Shown: one piece after another, positions 8,939 to 17,866 of the stretch
How positions within the stretch are numbered: the first letter of the stretch is position 1
How the letters are laid out: each line of letters starts with the position of its first letter
Source of the DNA: Actinopolymorpha sp. NPDC004070
Lineage (GTDB): Bacteria > Actinomycetota > Actinomycetes > Propionibacteriales > Actinopolymorphaceae
Direction: 5' to 3'
DNA: 64,000 nt
NCBI RefSeq assembly: GCF_040610475.1
Contig: NZ_JBEXMJ010000017.1
Location: 1-64,000, forward strand
The notes under the pieces: generated by a model
Seen by the model: the letters and a program-made list of their open reading frames with translations, nothing else
What the model was told of the DNA's origin: nothing
The model's database searches: none
Made by a program: the position numbers and the translations under genes

Positions 8939-8986
8939 CGCGACGCACCCGGCCCGGGAGCCAGGGCCCGGGCCGGGTGCGTCGCG
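8939..8986 (-). terminator. Perfect 20-bp GC hairpin terminator
   Basis: Arms 8939-8958 and 8967-8986 are perfect 20-bp complements around an 8-nt loop. It starts 24 bp past the stop of the aldo/keto reductase on the same strand and before the PhyH gene. No U-tract follows, as is usual in high-GC actinobacteria. Confidence 0.8.
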
Positions 8987-9009
8987 GGTTCAGCCGTCCG
9001 AGCCGCCGA

Positions 9010-9804
9010 TCAGGCCTCGGACAGGTTGTCGATCGAGGTGAGCTCGTCCGCGGACAGCTCGAAGTCGAACACGTCGATGTTGGCCTCGATGCGCTCGCGC
9101 TTCGCCGACTTCGGGATCACCACGACGCCGCGCTGCAGGTGCCAGCGCACGATCACCTGCGGGACGGTCTTGCCGTACTTGTCGGCGAGGCCGGTCAGCA
9201 CCGGGTCGTCTAGCTTGGCGGCGCGGAAGGGGCTGTAGCCCTCCACGACGACGCCGCGCTCGCGGCTGCCCTCGAGCAGGTCGCGGTCGAACTGCACGGG
9301 GCTCCACTTGATCTGGTTGACCGCGGGCGTCACGCCGGTCGCGGAGGTGAGCTCGTCGATCTGGTCGAGGGAGTAGTTGCTGACGCCGATGTGGCGTACG
9401 AGCCCCTCCTTCTGCGCTTCGACGAACACCTTCCACGACTCCACGCCGGCGGTGCCGTTCGGCGGCCAGTGGATCAGCCACAGGTCGAGGTGGTCCACGC
9501 CGAGCTTGTCCAGGCTCTCCTGGAGCGTCTGGCGCTCACGGCCGACGTGGTCCGGGGGCAGCTTGGTGGTGACGAAGACCTCGTCGCGGGGTACGCCGCT
9601 GTCGCGCAGCGCGGCGCCGACCTGGTCCTCGTTGCCGTAGCCGGTGGCTGTGTCGAGGTGGCGGTAGCCGGCTTCCAGCGCCCAGCTGACGGCCTGGCGG
9701 GCTTCGTCGCCGGAGAGCTGCCAGGTGCCGAACCCGATCAGCGGGATGCGGGCGTCGGGGGAGAGCGGTGCGGTGAGTTGGGAGGACAGGCCGATGTCAG
9801 TCAT
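9010..9804 (-). CDS. Aldo/keto reductase
   Basis: A 264-residue NADPH-dependent TIM-barrel reductase. The signature residues are present: GYRHLDTATGYGNEDQVG (catalytic Asp and Tyr), FVTTKLPP (Lys), LWLIHWPP (His), and the cofactor-binding IPKSAKRERIEANIDVFDF near the end. Length and motifs match the 2,5-diketo-gluconate reductase/AKR5 group. ATG at 9804 begins the family-typical N-terminus. It is divergent from the LLM oxidoreductase at 9911 with about 106 bp between the starts. Confidence 0.92.
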   Translation of the reverse strand: MTDIGLSSQLTAPLSPDARIPLIGFGTWQLSGDEARQAVSWALEAGYRHLDTATGYGNEDQVGAALRDSGVPRDEVFVTTKLPPDHVGRERQTLQESLDKLGVDHLDLWLIHWPPNGTAGVESWKVFVEAQKEGLVRHIGVSNYSLDQIDELTSATGVTPAVNQIKWSPVQFDRDLLEGSRERGVVVEGYSPFRAAKLDDPVLTGLADKYGKTVPQVIVRWHLQRGVVVIPKSAKRERIEANIDVFDFELSADELTSIDNLSEA

Positions 9805-9910
9805 GCCCTCGGTCCTACCCCCTCGGACCCGTGAAACGCCAACCAGTTGGCCTGGCGGGGGCGGGCTGGCCAGATGTGGCCGAACCGGTTCGCGGAGGTA
9901 CGTTCGAAGG

Positions 9911-11029
9911 GTGTCCGACTCGACTCCCCAGCCCCACTCCGGGGCCTCCTCACCCGCCGGCTCTCCCTCCGGCTCGCCCGCTGACCCGGCCGCCCGGATA
10001 CCACTCTCCGTACTCGAACTTGCACCGGTCGGCGAGGGGCAAACCACCGCAGAGGCCCTGAACGCCGCCGCGACCGTGGCCGAGCGGGCCGAAAAACTCG
10101 GCTTCCGCCGCTTCTGGGTGGCCGAGCACCACAACATGCCAGGCGTCGCGTCCACGTCACCGGGTGTGTTCGTCGGCCACGTCGCTGCGCGGACGAGCAG
10201 CATCCGAGTCGGTTCGGGCGGGGTGATGCTGCCCAACCATCCACCGCTGGTGGTCGCCGAGCAGTTCGCGATGCTGGAGGCGCTGCACCCGGGGCGGATC
10301 GACCTCGGCATCGGTCGCGCGCCAGGAACCGACCCGGCGACGGCGGCGGCGCTGCGCCGGACGAAGGAGGGGCTCGGTGCCGAGGACTTCCCGCAGGAGC
10401 TCGCCGACCTGCTCGACCTGCTCGGTATCGAGGAGGGCGGCGGGCGGCTCGCCCTGCGGCGGATGAGCGCCACGCCGGTGGCGACCTCCGCGCCCGAGGT
10501 CTGGCTGCTCGGGTCGAGCGGCTACAGCGCGCAGGTGGCCGGGATGCTCGGGCTGCCGTTCGCGTTCGCCCACCACTTCAGCGCAGCGAACACGGTGCCC
10601 GCGATGGAGCTGTACCGCTCGACGTTCCGGCCGTCCGCGCGGCTGGCCGAGCCGTACGCGATGGTCACCCAGTCGGTCTACCTCGCCGACACCGCCGAGG
10701 AGGCGGAGGCGATCGCCCGGCCGGCCCAGCTGGCCCAGGTCTCGCTCTACACCGGCCGCCCGCGGCGTACCCCCACGCCGGAGGAGGCCGCCGCGCACGA
10801 GTGGACCGACGCCGAGCTCCGGATCATCGAGCAGGGCCCGAGCAGGCCCACCATCGGCGACCCGAAGTCGGTGCTCGCCGAGCTCATCGACCTGGTGAGC
10901 GCCACCGGTGCGAACGAGCTCATGGTGACGACGATGACGCACGGACTGGCCGAACGCCTGCGAAGCTTCGAACTGCTCGCGCAGGCATGGTCCGGGGGAG
11001 GCGCCCAGGACGGACCCCGGGCCGGGTAG
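9911..11029 (+). CDS. LLM-class flavin-dependent oxidoreductase
   Basis: A 372-residue luciferase-like monooxygenase of the MsnO8 type: PLSVLELAPVGEGQT at the N-terminus, FWVAEHHNMPGVASTSP, and the flavin-site strand GGVMLPNHPPLVVAEQFAML, then GIGRAPGTDP. FMNH2/F420H2-dependent oxidation is typical; the substrate is unknown. GTG at 9911 follows GGAGGT by about 11 nt. A Ser/Pro/Gly-rich first 35 residues (about 9911-10000) precede the barrel. It is followed by a GNAT gene after 84 bp. Confidence 0.9.
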   Translation: MSDSTPQPHSGASSPAGSPSGSPADPAARIPLSVLELAPVGEGQTTAEALNAAATVAERAEKLGFRRFWVAEHHNMPGVASTSPGVFVGHVAARTSSIRVGSGGVMLPNHPPLVVAEQFAMLEALHPGRIDLGIGRAPGTDPATAAALRRTKEGLGAEDFPQELADLLDLLGIEEGGGRLALRRMSATPVATSAPEVWLLGSSGYSAQVAGMLGLPFAFAHHFSAANTVPAMELYRSTFRPSARLAEPYAMVTQSVYLADTAEEAEAIARPAQLAQVSLYTGRPRRTPTPEEAAAHEWTDAELRIIEQGPSRPTIGDPKSVLAELIDLVSATGANELMVTTMTHGLAERLRSFELLAQAWSGGGAQDGPRAG

Positions 11030-11113
11030 CCGGGCGGGGTAGCCGCACTGGGCAGCCGGAGGCCGGAGGCAATTGGTTTGCGCTCGGTCCCGCGAAGCCG
11101 CACGCTCGTCGCC

Positions 11114-11686
11114 GTGACCGACATACGCACCGATCGTCTCCTGCTTCGCCGATGGCGGGACACCGACCTGGCGCCGTGGGCGGAGATGAACGCCGACCCG
11201 GCCGTCCGCGAGCACCTGGGTGACCTGCTGACCCCCGAGCAGAGTGCGGCCTCGGTGGGGACGTTCAAGGCGGAGTTCGACCAGCGCGGCTACGGCTGGT
11301 GGGCCGTCGAGGAAGTCGCCACCGGGACGTTCGTCGGCTTCGCGGGCCTGGACCTGGTCGACGACCACATGCCGTTCGACGGGATCGAGATCGGCTGGCG
11401 GCTCGCTCGCTCCGCCTGGGGGCACGGCTACGCCACCGAGGCGGCGTTCGCGACGCTGGCGTTCGGCTTCCGGACTCTCGGGTTGCCGGAGATCCTGGCG
11501 GTCACGACAGCCGGGAATCATCGCTCACAGGCGGTGATGCGGCGCATCGGCATGACCCGCGATCCCGAAGAGGACTTCGACGATCCGTCGGAGCCGGAAG
11601 GGCCGTTGCGGCGCTGCGTGCTCTACCGGCTCCGTGCCGCCGACTTCCGCGCCACCGCCCCGGCGGCGGACCGTCAGGCCGGGTAG
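11114..11686 (+). CDS. GNAT N-acetyltransferase (RimJ/RimL type)
   Basis: A 190-residue acetyltransferase. TDRLLLRRWRDTDLAPWAEM opens the fold, EIGWRLARSAWGHGYATEA contains the acetyl-CoA loop (R/Q-x-x-G-x-G/A variant), and LAVTTAGNHRSQAVMRRIGM is the last core strand/helix. GTG at 11114 is taken as start because it begins the conserved fold. Its last 13 bp overlap the convergent modC stop. The acceptor is not predictable. Confidence 0.88.
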   Translation: MTDIRTDRLLLRRWRDTDLAPWAEMNADPAVREHLGDLLTPEQSAASVGTFKAEFDQRGYGWWAVEEVATGTFVGFAGLDLVDDHMPFDGIEIGWRLARSAWGHGYATEAAFATLAFGFRTLGLPEILAVTTAGNHRSQAVMRRIGMTRDPEEDFDDPSEPEGPLRRCVLYRLRAADFRATAPAADRQAG

Positions 11687-12729
11687 CAGCGGATCTCGGC
11701 CGCCTTCACGCTCGCCCAGATCCGCGCACCCGGCTGCAGGCCGAGGTCGGCGACCGCGTCGGCAGTGACGTCGGCGAGCACCGGCGGCCGGCCGGAAAGC
11801 CGTACGCGCATGAGGTCTCCGTGGCGTTCGACGCCGGCGACCTCCACCTGCCAGCAGTTGCGCGGGCTGCCCCCGGGCGCGGTGCGGTACAACGCGACCG
11901 CCGACGGTGCGAACGCCACGAACACCTCGCCCGTCGCCCGCGTCCCCGCGGTCAGCTCACCGCCGTCGGCCAGCCGTACGACCCCGGCCTCGTCGGTGTG
12001 CCCGCGGAAGAGGTTGAGGCCGACCAGGCGGGCGACGTACTCCGTGCGTGGCGTACGAGCGACTTCTGCCGGCGAGCCCTCCTGCGTGACCCGGCCGTTC
12101 TCCAGCACGACGAGCCGGTCGGCCAGCACCATGGCGTCGAGTGGTTCGTGGGTGACGAGGATGCAGGTCCCGTCGTACGCCGAGAGGTGGCGGCGAAGGT
12201 CGGCGCGGACGTCGACCCGGGTGCTCGCGTCCAGCGCCGCGAGCGGCTCGTCCAGCAACAGCAGGCGGGGCGTCACGGCGAGTGCCCGGGCCAGCGCGAC
12301 CCGCTGCGCCTGCCCGCCGCTCAGCGCGCGCGGCCTGGCATCGGCGACGTGGGCCAGCCCGACGCGTTCCAGCCAGGACAGGGCCGCCGCGCGCGCCGTC
12401 GCCTTCGCCACACCGTGCGCCCGCGGACCGAACGCCACGTTGTCCAGCGCGGACAGGTGCGGGAACAGCAGGTAGTCCTGGAAGACCACGCCGATCGGGC
12501 GCTGCTCCACCCGCAGGTAGTCCCGCGTCTCCGGCCGGTCCAGCACCTGGTCGTCCAGGTGGATCTCACCGGAGCTCAGTGGCTGGAGCCCGGCCAGCGC
12601 GCGCAGTGTGGTCGACTTGCCGGCCCCGTTCGGGCCGAGCAGCGCCACCACCTCACCGGGGCCGGCGGCCAGGTCGAGATCGAGCGTGAACGGCGGCCGC
12701 CGGACGACGACGTGTGCCCGCAGGCTCAT
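11674..12729 (-). CDS. modC: Molybdate ABC transporter ATP-binding protein
   Basis: A 351-residue ABC ATPase with Walker A GPNGAGKST, a Q-loop in VVFQDYLLFPHLS, signature LSGGQAQRVALARALA, Walker B LLLLDEPLAALDAS and the H-loop THEP. The C-terminal 110 residues form a TOBE-like domain (FVAFAPSAVALYRT, IWASVKAAEIRCYP), as in ModC/sulfate-type importers. The ATG at 12729 overlaps the modB stop as ATGA; a GTG/ATG 12 nt earlier is possible. Pairing with a ModB-like permease supports molybdate, but no ModA binding protein is in the window, so tungstate or sulfate cannot be excluded. Confidence 0.85.
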   Translation of the reverse strand: MSLRAHVVVRRPPFTLDLDLAAGPGEVVALLGPNGAGKSTTLRALAGLQPLSSGEIHLDDQVLDRPETRDYLRVEQRPIGVVFQDYLLFPHLSALDNVAFGPRAHGVAKATARAAALSWLERVGLAHVADARPRALSGGQAQRVALARALAVTPRLLLLDEPLAALDASTRVDVRADLRRHLSAYDGTCILVTHEPLDAMVLADRLVVLENGRVTQEGSPAEVARTPRTEYVARLVGLNLFRGHTDEAGVVRLADGGELTAGTRATGEVFVAFAPSAVALYRTAPGGSPRNCWQVEVAGVERHGDLMRVRLSGRPPVLADVTADAVADLGLQPGARIWASVKAAEIRCYPA

Positions 12730-13544
12730 CGGGGCACCCATCGGTCGCGCAGAGCGGCGAGCACAACCACCGACACGACGAGCAGCAGCAGGCTGAGGAC
12801 GATCGCGGCGTCCGGGCTGGTCTCCATCGCGACGTACACCGCGAGCGGCATCGTCTGCGTCGTTCCGGGGAAGTTGCCGGCGAACGTGATCGTGGCTCCG
12901 AACTCACCCAGCGCGCGGGCCCAGGCGAGCACCGCGCCGGCCGCCACACCCGGAGCGACGAGGGGGAGGGTGACCCGGCGGAACGTCAGCCAGCCCGAGG
13001 CGCCGAGCGTGGCGGCGGCGTCCTCGTAGCGCCGGTCCGCCGCGCGCAGTGCCCCCTCCACGCTCAGCACCAGGAACGGCGTGGCGACGAACGCCTCGGC
13101 GAGGACGACCGCCGCGGTGGTGAACGGCAGCGACAGGCCGAACCACGCGTCCAGCCACTGTCCCACCAGACCGCGCCGGCCCAGCACGAGCAGCAACGCG
13201 ACCCCGCCGACGACAGGTGGCAGGACCAGCGGAACGGTCACCAGGGCGCGCGCCAGGCCGCGTCCAGGGAGCGCGCTCCGGGCGAGCACCCAGGCGAGTG
13301 GGACGCCGAGCACCAGCGCGACCAGCGTCGCGAGGGTCGCGCAGACCAGGGACAGCCGCAGCGCCTGCCAGACCTCCGGCCGGGCCAGCTCCTCGGGCAG
13401 CGTGGACCAGGGCGTACGGACCACCAGGCCGAGCAGCGGGACGACCAGGAAAGCCAGCCCCACGCAGGCGGGAACGGCGAGCACGAGCGGAACCCGGGCG
13501 CGTACTCCTGCCCGGCGCTGCTCGCCGGCCGTCCCTCCAGCCAT
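12726..13544 (-). CDS. modB: Molybdate ABC transporter permease
   Basis: A 272-residue inner-membrane permease with about six helices. The cytoplasmic EAA loop RYEDAAATLGASGWLTFRRV contacts ModC. VTVPLVLPPVVGGVALLLVL and ARALGEFGATITFAGNFPG are typical of ModB/CysT. It overlaps modC by 4 nt. Upstream is a divergent small gene and mscL rather than modA, which in most operons comes first; a distant or shared binding protein is implied. Confidence 0.87.
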   Translation of the reverse strand: MAGGTAGEQRRAGVRARVPLVLAVPACVGLAFLVVPLLGLVVRTPWSTLPEELARPEVWQALRLSLVCATLATLVALVLGVPLAWVLARSALPGRGLARALVTVPLVLPPVVGGVALLLVLGRRGLVGQWLDAWFGLSLPFTTAAVVLAEAFVATPFLVLSVEGALRAADRRYEDAAATLGASGWLTFRRVTLPLVAPGVAAGAVLAWARALGEFGATITFAGNFPGTTQTMPLAVYVAMETSPDAAIVLSLLLLVVSVVVLAALRDRWVPR

Positions 13545-13667
13545 GCCCAGACCTTAGGTCGGCCCGGGTCCCGGCAGACGACGGGTACCGGCTGAGCATC
13601 GAGTATCCGAGGAGTGCTGGTCGGGGCGGATCACCGGACTGCCCGGCGGCGAGGCATCATCGAGGGC

Positions 13668-13841
13668 ATGGACGAACCCAGGCGGCCCCGCCCCACCCGC
13701 CGGTCCGCGGACGCGATCGGCCCGTTGCTGCCCGACCGGGCGACCGAGGACGACCCGGAGCGCTGGGGCGACCGGGACGGGTCCGAGGACGACGCCGACC
13801 GCCGCCTACGCGATGAGGTGCCGCCCCACCACGGCCAGTAG
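13668..13841 (+). CDS. Small acidic conserved actinobacterial protein
   Basis: A 57-residue protein beginning MDEPRRPRPTRRSADAIG. It has a basic start, the segment LLPDRATEDDPERWG, and a C-terminal DEVPPHHGQ. The ending RxExPPHHG with an acidic linker is one I have seen in short uncharacterised actinobacterial proteins, so it is likely a real gene. It lies between modB and mscL on the opposite strand. Function unknown. Confidence 0.6.
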   Translation: MDEPRRPRPTRRSADAIGPLLPDRATEDDPERWGDRDGSEDDADRRLRDEVPPHHGQ

Positions 13842-13874
13842 GAACAGCCCACGCCCGGTGAGGAGGAGCAGCCG

Positions 13875-14378
13875 TCAGCGGGAGACCGTCGGCTGCCCGG
13901 GCGGTGCCGGTGGAAGGTCCCGGCCCGGACTCCGGTCGCCGGCTCCGTCCCCTCCTGGTTCTCCGGCACGGCCGTCCCGCTGCTCGCGGGCCTCGGCCAG
14001 CAGGTCGCGGATGTCGCGGAGCAGCAGGATGTCCTCGGCGGGCGGAACCTCCGGGACGGCTTCGGGGTCGTGGTGGTGACGGCGCAGCGCCGCCAGCCGG
14101 TTGACCGGCACCACCACGAGGAAGTAGATCGTGGCGGCGATGATCAGGAAGTTGAACACCGCGTCGACGATCAGCCCGAGGCTGAAGTGCGCGTTGTGAA
14201 CGGTGAAGCGGCCGACGTTGGTGAGGTCGGGCTTGCCGAAGATCGCCGCCACCAGCGGGTTGATGAACCCCTCGAGCAACCCGGTGACGATCTTGGTGAA
14301 CGCCGCGCCCAGGACGACCGCGACCGCGAGGTCGAGAACGTTTCCACGCATCAGGAACTGCTTGAACCCCTTGAACAT
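13875..14378 (-). CDS. mscL: Large-conductance mechanosensitive channel
   Basis: A 167-residue homopentameric channel that opens under membrane tension and releases solutes on osmotic downshock. MFKGFKQFLMRGNVLDLAVA is the cytoplasmic S1 and first pore helix with the gating Gly/Ala pattern VVLGAAFTKIV. The second helix is LIVDAVFNFLIIAATIYFLV. The C-terminal helix PPAEDILLLRDIRDLLA is conserved, followed by an unusually long Gly/Pro tail of about 45 residues. An mscL also lies in this neighbourhood in mycobacteria. Confidence 0.95.
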   Translation of the reverse strand: MFKGFKQFLMRGNVLDLAVAVVLGAAFTKIVTGLLEGFINPLVAAIFGKPDLTNVGRFTVHNAHFSLGLIVDAVFNFLIIAATIYFLVVVPVNRLAALRRHHHDPEAVPEVPPAEDILLLRDIRDLLAEAREQRDGRAGEPGGDGAGDRSPGRDLPPAPPGQPTVSR

Positions 14379-14537
14379 CGGGCTCCTTCCGGTCGATGCC
14401 GGAACCTACCGCGCACCGGCCGCGCCGCATCACCCCCCGTCCGCGTTCGCGAGCGCCGCACCGCCCCGATCGCGAGGATCCGGTGGGTGTGTCCGGATCC
14501 TGAGCAGGGCCACCCGCGATCAGGGCACCGCGGGCGA

Positions 14538-15440
14538 TCACGGCTCCGCGCGCAGCACCAGAGAGATCCGCGACGTGACCGCCGCGCGGGCGAGCTCGGC
14601 CGCGGTCTCCGCCGGCACCGCCACCACGACCAGTCCGCCCTCGCCGCCGGCGTCCACCGACCCGCCGGCACCGAGCCCACCGAGTGGTCCGCCGCCCACC
14701 GATCCGTCCGCGCCGTCCGATCCGTCCGCTCCGGCACCGACGCTGCCCGGCAGGGCGAGCACCCGGACGTGGGCGGCCACAACTCGGGCCGGGCGGGCCG
14801 CCTGGTCGACGTCGGTCTCCGCGGCCAGCAGGTCGATCCGGTCGCCGGGCCGCACCAGAGCCAGCGAGCCGGGGTCGGCGACACGTACCGGAGCGGCTAC
14901 TACCTGCGCGGTCGAGCGCACCTGGGCCAGCAGGTCCGGACCGAGCACCCGGGCGTCGGTGAGCGGCTCGCCCGCCCGGACCGGACCGGCCAGCACGGCA
15001 CCGCGGCCGGCCGGCCTACCGGCCCGTGGATCACCAGGGCGCAGGACACCGGCTGGTACGACGTGGGGCGGGAGCGCGACCTCGCGCAGGTCACCCGGTG
15101 AGATGGGCGCCCCGCCGGGAAGGTCGCGCGCCGCGGCCAGGACGGTGACGGTGGGCGGCGGCTCGGGCGCCAGCAGGTGCAGGGCCATGGCGACGCCCGC
15201 AGCGGCCAGGCCGGCCGCCACCAGACGTCGGTGCCGGGAGATCGCCCGGGCGACCTCGGCCGGCGCACCTCGCCCGCCGTGCCGGTCGCGAGGGCGAGCG
15301 GGGGAGCCGGGTACGCCGGCAGGGGAGGCTGCCGAGGACAGCCCACCCGCGCCGAAGCGGCCGGTGGACGAGGTGCCGGTGTGCGAGGTGTCGGTGGACG
15401 AGGTGCCGGTGTGCGAGGTGGCAAAGCGACGGCGGGACAT
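14538..15440 (-). CDS. CpaB/SAF-domain pilus-assembly-like protein
   Basis: A 300-residue protein with a cytoplasmic Ser/Thr-rich N-terminus, one membrane helix at about 72-90 (RLVAAGLAAAGVAMALHLLA), then a SAF domain (VTVLAAARDLPGGAPISPGD, VLAGPVRAGEPLTDARVLG) and a RcpC/CpaB-like region (ALVRPGDRIDLLA). CpaB proteins help assemble Flp/tad pili at the cell surface, but no tad genes are nearby, so its role is open. The N-terminal repeats TSHTGTSSTD are encoded by a 30-bp tandem duplication. A Gly/Ser/Asp-rich loop interrupts the C-terminal domain. Confidence 0.8.
   Translation of the reverse strand: MSRRRFATSHTGTSSTDTSHTGTSSTGRFGAGGLSSAASPAGVPGSPARPRDRHGGRGAPAEVARAISRHRRLVAAGLAAAGVAMALHLLAPEPPPTVTVLAAARDLPGGAPISPGDLREVALPPHVVPAGVLRPGDPRAGRPAGRGAVLAGPVRAGEPLTDARVLGPDLLAQVRSTAQVVAAPVRVADPGSLALVRPGDRIDLLAAETDVDQAARPARVVAAHVRVLALPGSVGAGADGSDGADGSVGGGPLGGLGAGGSVDAGGEGGLVVVAVPAETAAELARAAVTSRISLVLRAEP
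15361..15420. repeat. 30-bp tandem duplication in the CpaB-like gene
   Basis: Two adjacent 30-bp units (15361-15390, 15391-15420) differ only at their first base. They keep the reading frame and duplicate a Thr/Ser/His-rich decapeptide, so copy number could vary without breaking the gene. Confidence 0.9.
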
Positions 15441-15572
15441 GCGACGAGGCTAGGCAGCCGACCCCGCCCCAACCGGGTTGTCCACAGCCAGGCCGCTCAG
15501 AACGCCGAATCGCCGTCTGTGGACGAAAACCTGGCAGCCAACCAACGACTCGGCGAACGGCCCGGACATGCG

Positions 15573-15602
15573 AACTGCCGCCCTCGACCGAGGGCGGCAG
15601 TT
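15573..15602 (-). terminator. 14-bp perfect hairpin after the fmdB-like gene
   Basis: AACTGCCGCCCTCG (15573-15586) and its exact complement (15589-15602) form a strong hairpin with a minimal loop. It lies 56 nt downstream of the fmdB-like stop on the minus strand and before the CpaB-like gene. Confidence 0.8.
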
Positions 15603-15658
15603 GCGTACGTACGAAACCCACCGGATCGCCACCGGCGGTGGCGGAACGAGCTAGGCGG

Positions 15659-16048
15659 CTAGGCGGCGTTGGAGGAACCGGAACTGCTCGAGGTGCCCGC
15701 CTTGGACCCGGAGTCCTTGCCCGACCCGCTGCCGGAGCTAACCGAGCTGCTCGAGCTGTCCGACGACTTGCCCGAACCGGAGTCGGCGGAGCTGGACTCC
15801 TTGCCGGAGCTGCTGGACTCCTTGGACCCGGAGTCCTTGCCGGCGTTGGAGCCACCGGACCGCTGCTGGCCGTCGCGGCTGTCGGTGCGGTAGAAGCCGG
15901 AACCCTTGAAGACCACACCGACCGCACTGAAGACCTTGCGGAGCTTGCCGTTGCACGCGGGGCACACGGTCAGCGGGTCGTCGGAGAACTTCTGGACCGC
16001 CTCGAGCTGCTCGCCGCAGTCGACGCAGGAGTACTGATAGGTAGGCAC
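15659..16048 (-). CDS. FmdB-family zinc-ribbon protein, Ruc-like
   Basis: A 129-residue protein with an N-terminal zinc ribbon (PTYQYSCVDCGEQLEAVQKF and LTVCPACNGKLRKVF; Cys pairs CxxC and CxxC) followed by a low-complexity Ser/Gly/Lys tail of about 70 residues that should be disordered. GTG at 16048 has GGAGGG upstream. This layout and place match M. tuberculosis Rv0991c (Ruc), a redox-controlled holdase chaperone whose gene also neighbours the cyclo-ligase gene and belongs to the HrcA regulon. A near-perfect CIRCE operator lies 92 bp upstream here, supporting heat-shock control. The chaperone role is inferred from that homologue. Confidence 0.85.
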   Translation of the reverse strand: MPTYQYSCVDCGEQLEAVQKFSDDPLTVCPACNGKLRKVFSAVGVVFKGSGFYRTDSRDGQQRSGGSNAGKDSGSKESSSSGKESSSADSGSGKSSDSSSSSVSSGSGSGKDSGSKAGTSSSSGSSNAA

Positions 16049-16139
16049 TGCCACCCTCCATGTGCACGGTCTGAAGACCTTCGCCGGCCTCGGCGGCCCG
16101 GTCGAAGGCGGCCTGGCCAAGGCGATACCGCAGCAAAGA

Positions 16140-16166
16140 TTAGCACTCCGAGGCAAGGACTGCTAA
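16140..16166. promoter_or_regulatory. CIRCE element (HrcA operator) upstream of fmdB-like gene
   Basis: TTAGCACTC, nine bases, then GACTGCTAA; the consensus is TTAGCACTC-N9-GAGTGCTAA, so 17 of 18 arm positions match. It sits 92 bp before the GTG of the FmdB/Ruc-like gene. A second perfect inverted repeat overlaps it: 16143-16154 pairs with 16175-16186, reusing the GCACTCC half-site. HrcA itself is not in the window. Confidence 0.85.
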
Positions 16167-16230
16167 GCGTCCCGGCCTCGGAGTGCACGAACCATCGAGG
16201 ACCTCACAGTCCTCGCGAACCATCACACAG

Positions 16231-16767
16231 TCACTCGAACGCCTTCAGGTCCCGGTCGGTGGCGAACCACAGTGCCTCGGGGATCTCGAAGGTGGCGTAG
16301 GAGTAGTTGCCCATCGGAAGCCAGTAGTCGTACTCCCCGACGGTCGATCCCTGCCAGACCAGCACGATCCGCCAGGTGTCGACGTAGAGCGTCCAGACCC
16401 GCCGCTTCCGGACGGCGCCCTCCTCCTCGAAGGTGTAGATCCGCTCCAGTTTGACGAGGTTGCCGAGCAGGTCGTCCTTGCGCGACTCCACCTCGCACCC
16501 GGGCAGTTGGGCGAGCCCCGCCTCGACGCCCTCACGGATCGTGTCCAGGTCCTCGGCGATCACGTGCTCGTCGAGCTTGCTGACCCACGCCGCGAAGTAC
16601 GTCTTGGGGTCGTCCTCCTCGGGGGAGAACAGCACGCCCTCCCGGTCCTCGTCCAGCTCGAACTGGTGCCAGTCGGACGGGAACCGGAACGAGAACCGCC
16701 CCATCGGGTCCTGGTAGGTGCTCACCCCGGTGAAACGGGGCCGCCCCTCGCGGACGGGAGTGGTCAC
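16231..16767 (-). CDS. PsbP/DcrB-like uncharacterised protein
   Basis: A 178-residue protein with no signal peptide. The segment [18 protein letters not shown] and later strands ([31 protein letters not shown]) resemble the Mog1/PsbP/DcrB alpha-beta sandwich (DUF1795-like). Its ATG overlaps the oppF-like stop as ATGA, so it is translated with the ABC operon and may serve it. Function unknown. Confidence 0.65.
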   Translation of the reverse strand: MTTPVREGRPRFTGVSTYQDPMGRFSFRFPSDWHQFELDEDREGVLFSPEEDDPKTYFAAWVSKLDEHVIAEDLDTIREGVEAGLAQLPGCEVESRKDDLLGNLVKLERIYTFEEEGAVRKRRVWTLYVDTWRIVLVWQGSTVGEYDYWLPMGNYSYATFEIPEALWFATDRDLKAFE

Positions 16768-17858
16768 TTCGTTGCCTCCTGCTGCCTTTGCGCCTGCTGC
16801 TGCTCCGCCACCTTGGTCATGACCTCCGGCGCCACCGGAACCTCGGCCAGACGGCTCGCGCCCTTGAGCTCGAGCGTGTCGGAGAAGTGACAGGCTGCCA
16901 TGTGGTTGTCACCGGTATCGCGGAGCGGGGGCTCCTCGGTCCGGCAGATGTCCTGAGCGTACGGACACCGGGTGTGGAAGTAGCAGCCGGACGGGGGGTT
17001 GGCCGGGCTGGGCACGTCGCCGGTGAGCAGCGTGGGCCGGGTCCGCTTGCGGGGGTCCGGCTGCGGCAGCGACGACAGCAGCGCCTCGGTGTAGGGCATC
17101 TTCGGGTTGTAGAACAGCTGGTCGGTGGTGCCGACCTCGACCACCTTCCCGACGTACATCACCGCGACCCGGTCCGAGATGTGCTCGACCACGCTGAGGT
17201 CGTGGGAGATGAAGAGGTACGTCAGGTCGAAGCGCTCCTGGAGGTCCTCCAGCAGGTTGAGCACCTGGGCCTGCACCGACACGTCCAGCGCTGACACCGG
17301 CTCGTCGCAGATGATCAGCTTGGGGTTCAGCGCCAGTGCCCGGGCGATCCCGATGCGCTGGCGCTGGCCACCGCTGAACGCGTGCGGGTAGCGGCTGGCG
17401 TGCTCGGGCCGCAGCCCGACCACGGTCAACAGCTCGGCGATGCGGTCCCGCAGCGCCCGCCCGGACAGCGTGTTGTTGATGATCATCGGCTCGGCGATGA
17501 TCCGGCCGACCGTCATCCGCGAGTCCAGCGACGAGAACGGGTCCTGGAAGATGATCTGCATCTCCGGCCGGATCCGCTTCAGCGTCTTGTGGTCGGCGTC
17601 CCCGATGTTGACCTTGCCCAGCTCGGAGTGGTCGAAGACCACCGATCCGTCGGTGGGCTCCTCCAGCCGGAGGATGGTCCGGCCGGTGGTGCTCTTGCCG
17701 CACCCGCTCTCGCCGACGATCGAGAACGTCTCGCCGCGGTTGACCGAGAGGTTGACCCCGTCCACAGCCTTCACGTGGCCGACGGTCCGCCTCAGGAAGC
17801 CCTGCTTGATGGGGAAGTGCTTCTTGAGGTCGGAGACCTCGAGCAAAACGTCGTTCAC
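16764..17858 (-). CDS. Oligopeptide/dipeptide ABC transporter ATPase, OppF type
   Basis: A 364-residue ABC ATPase energising the importer. Walker A is GESGCGKST, the Q-loop is in [12 protein letters not shown], the signature is [16 protein letters not shown], Walker B is [12 protein letters not shown] and the H-loop is SHDL. The C-terminal oligopeptide-transporter extension carries the Cys cluster [18 protein letters not shown] that binds an Fe-S cluster in homologues. GTG at 17858 follows AGGAGG. It is separated from oppD by only 8 bp. Confidence 0.92.
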   Translation of the reverse strand: MNDVLLEVSDLKKHFPIKQGFLRRTVGHVKAVDGVNLSVNRGETFSIVGESGCGKSTTGRTILRLEEPTDGSVVFDHSELGKVNIGDADHKTLKRIRPEMQIIFQDPFSSLDSRMTVGRIIAEPMIINNTLSGRALRDRIAELLTVVGLRPEHASRYPHAFSGGQRQRIGIARALALNPKLIICDEPVSALDVSVQAQVLNLLEDLQERFDLTYLFISHDLSVVEHISDRVAVMYVGKVVEVGTTDQLFYNPKMPYTEALLSSLPQPDPRKRTRPTLLTGDVPSPANPPSGCYFHTRCPYAQDICRTEEPPLRDTGDNHMAACHFSDTLELKGASRLAEVPVAPEVMTKVAEQQQAQRQQEATK

Positions 17859-17866
17859 GATTCCTC

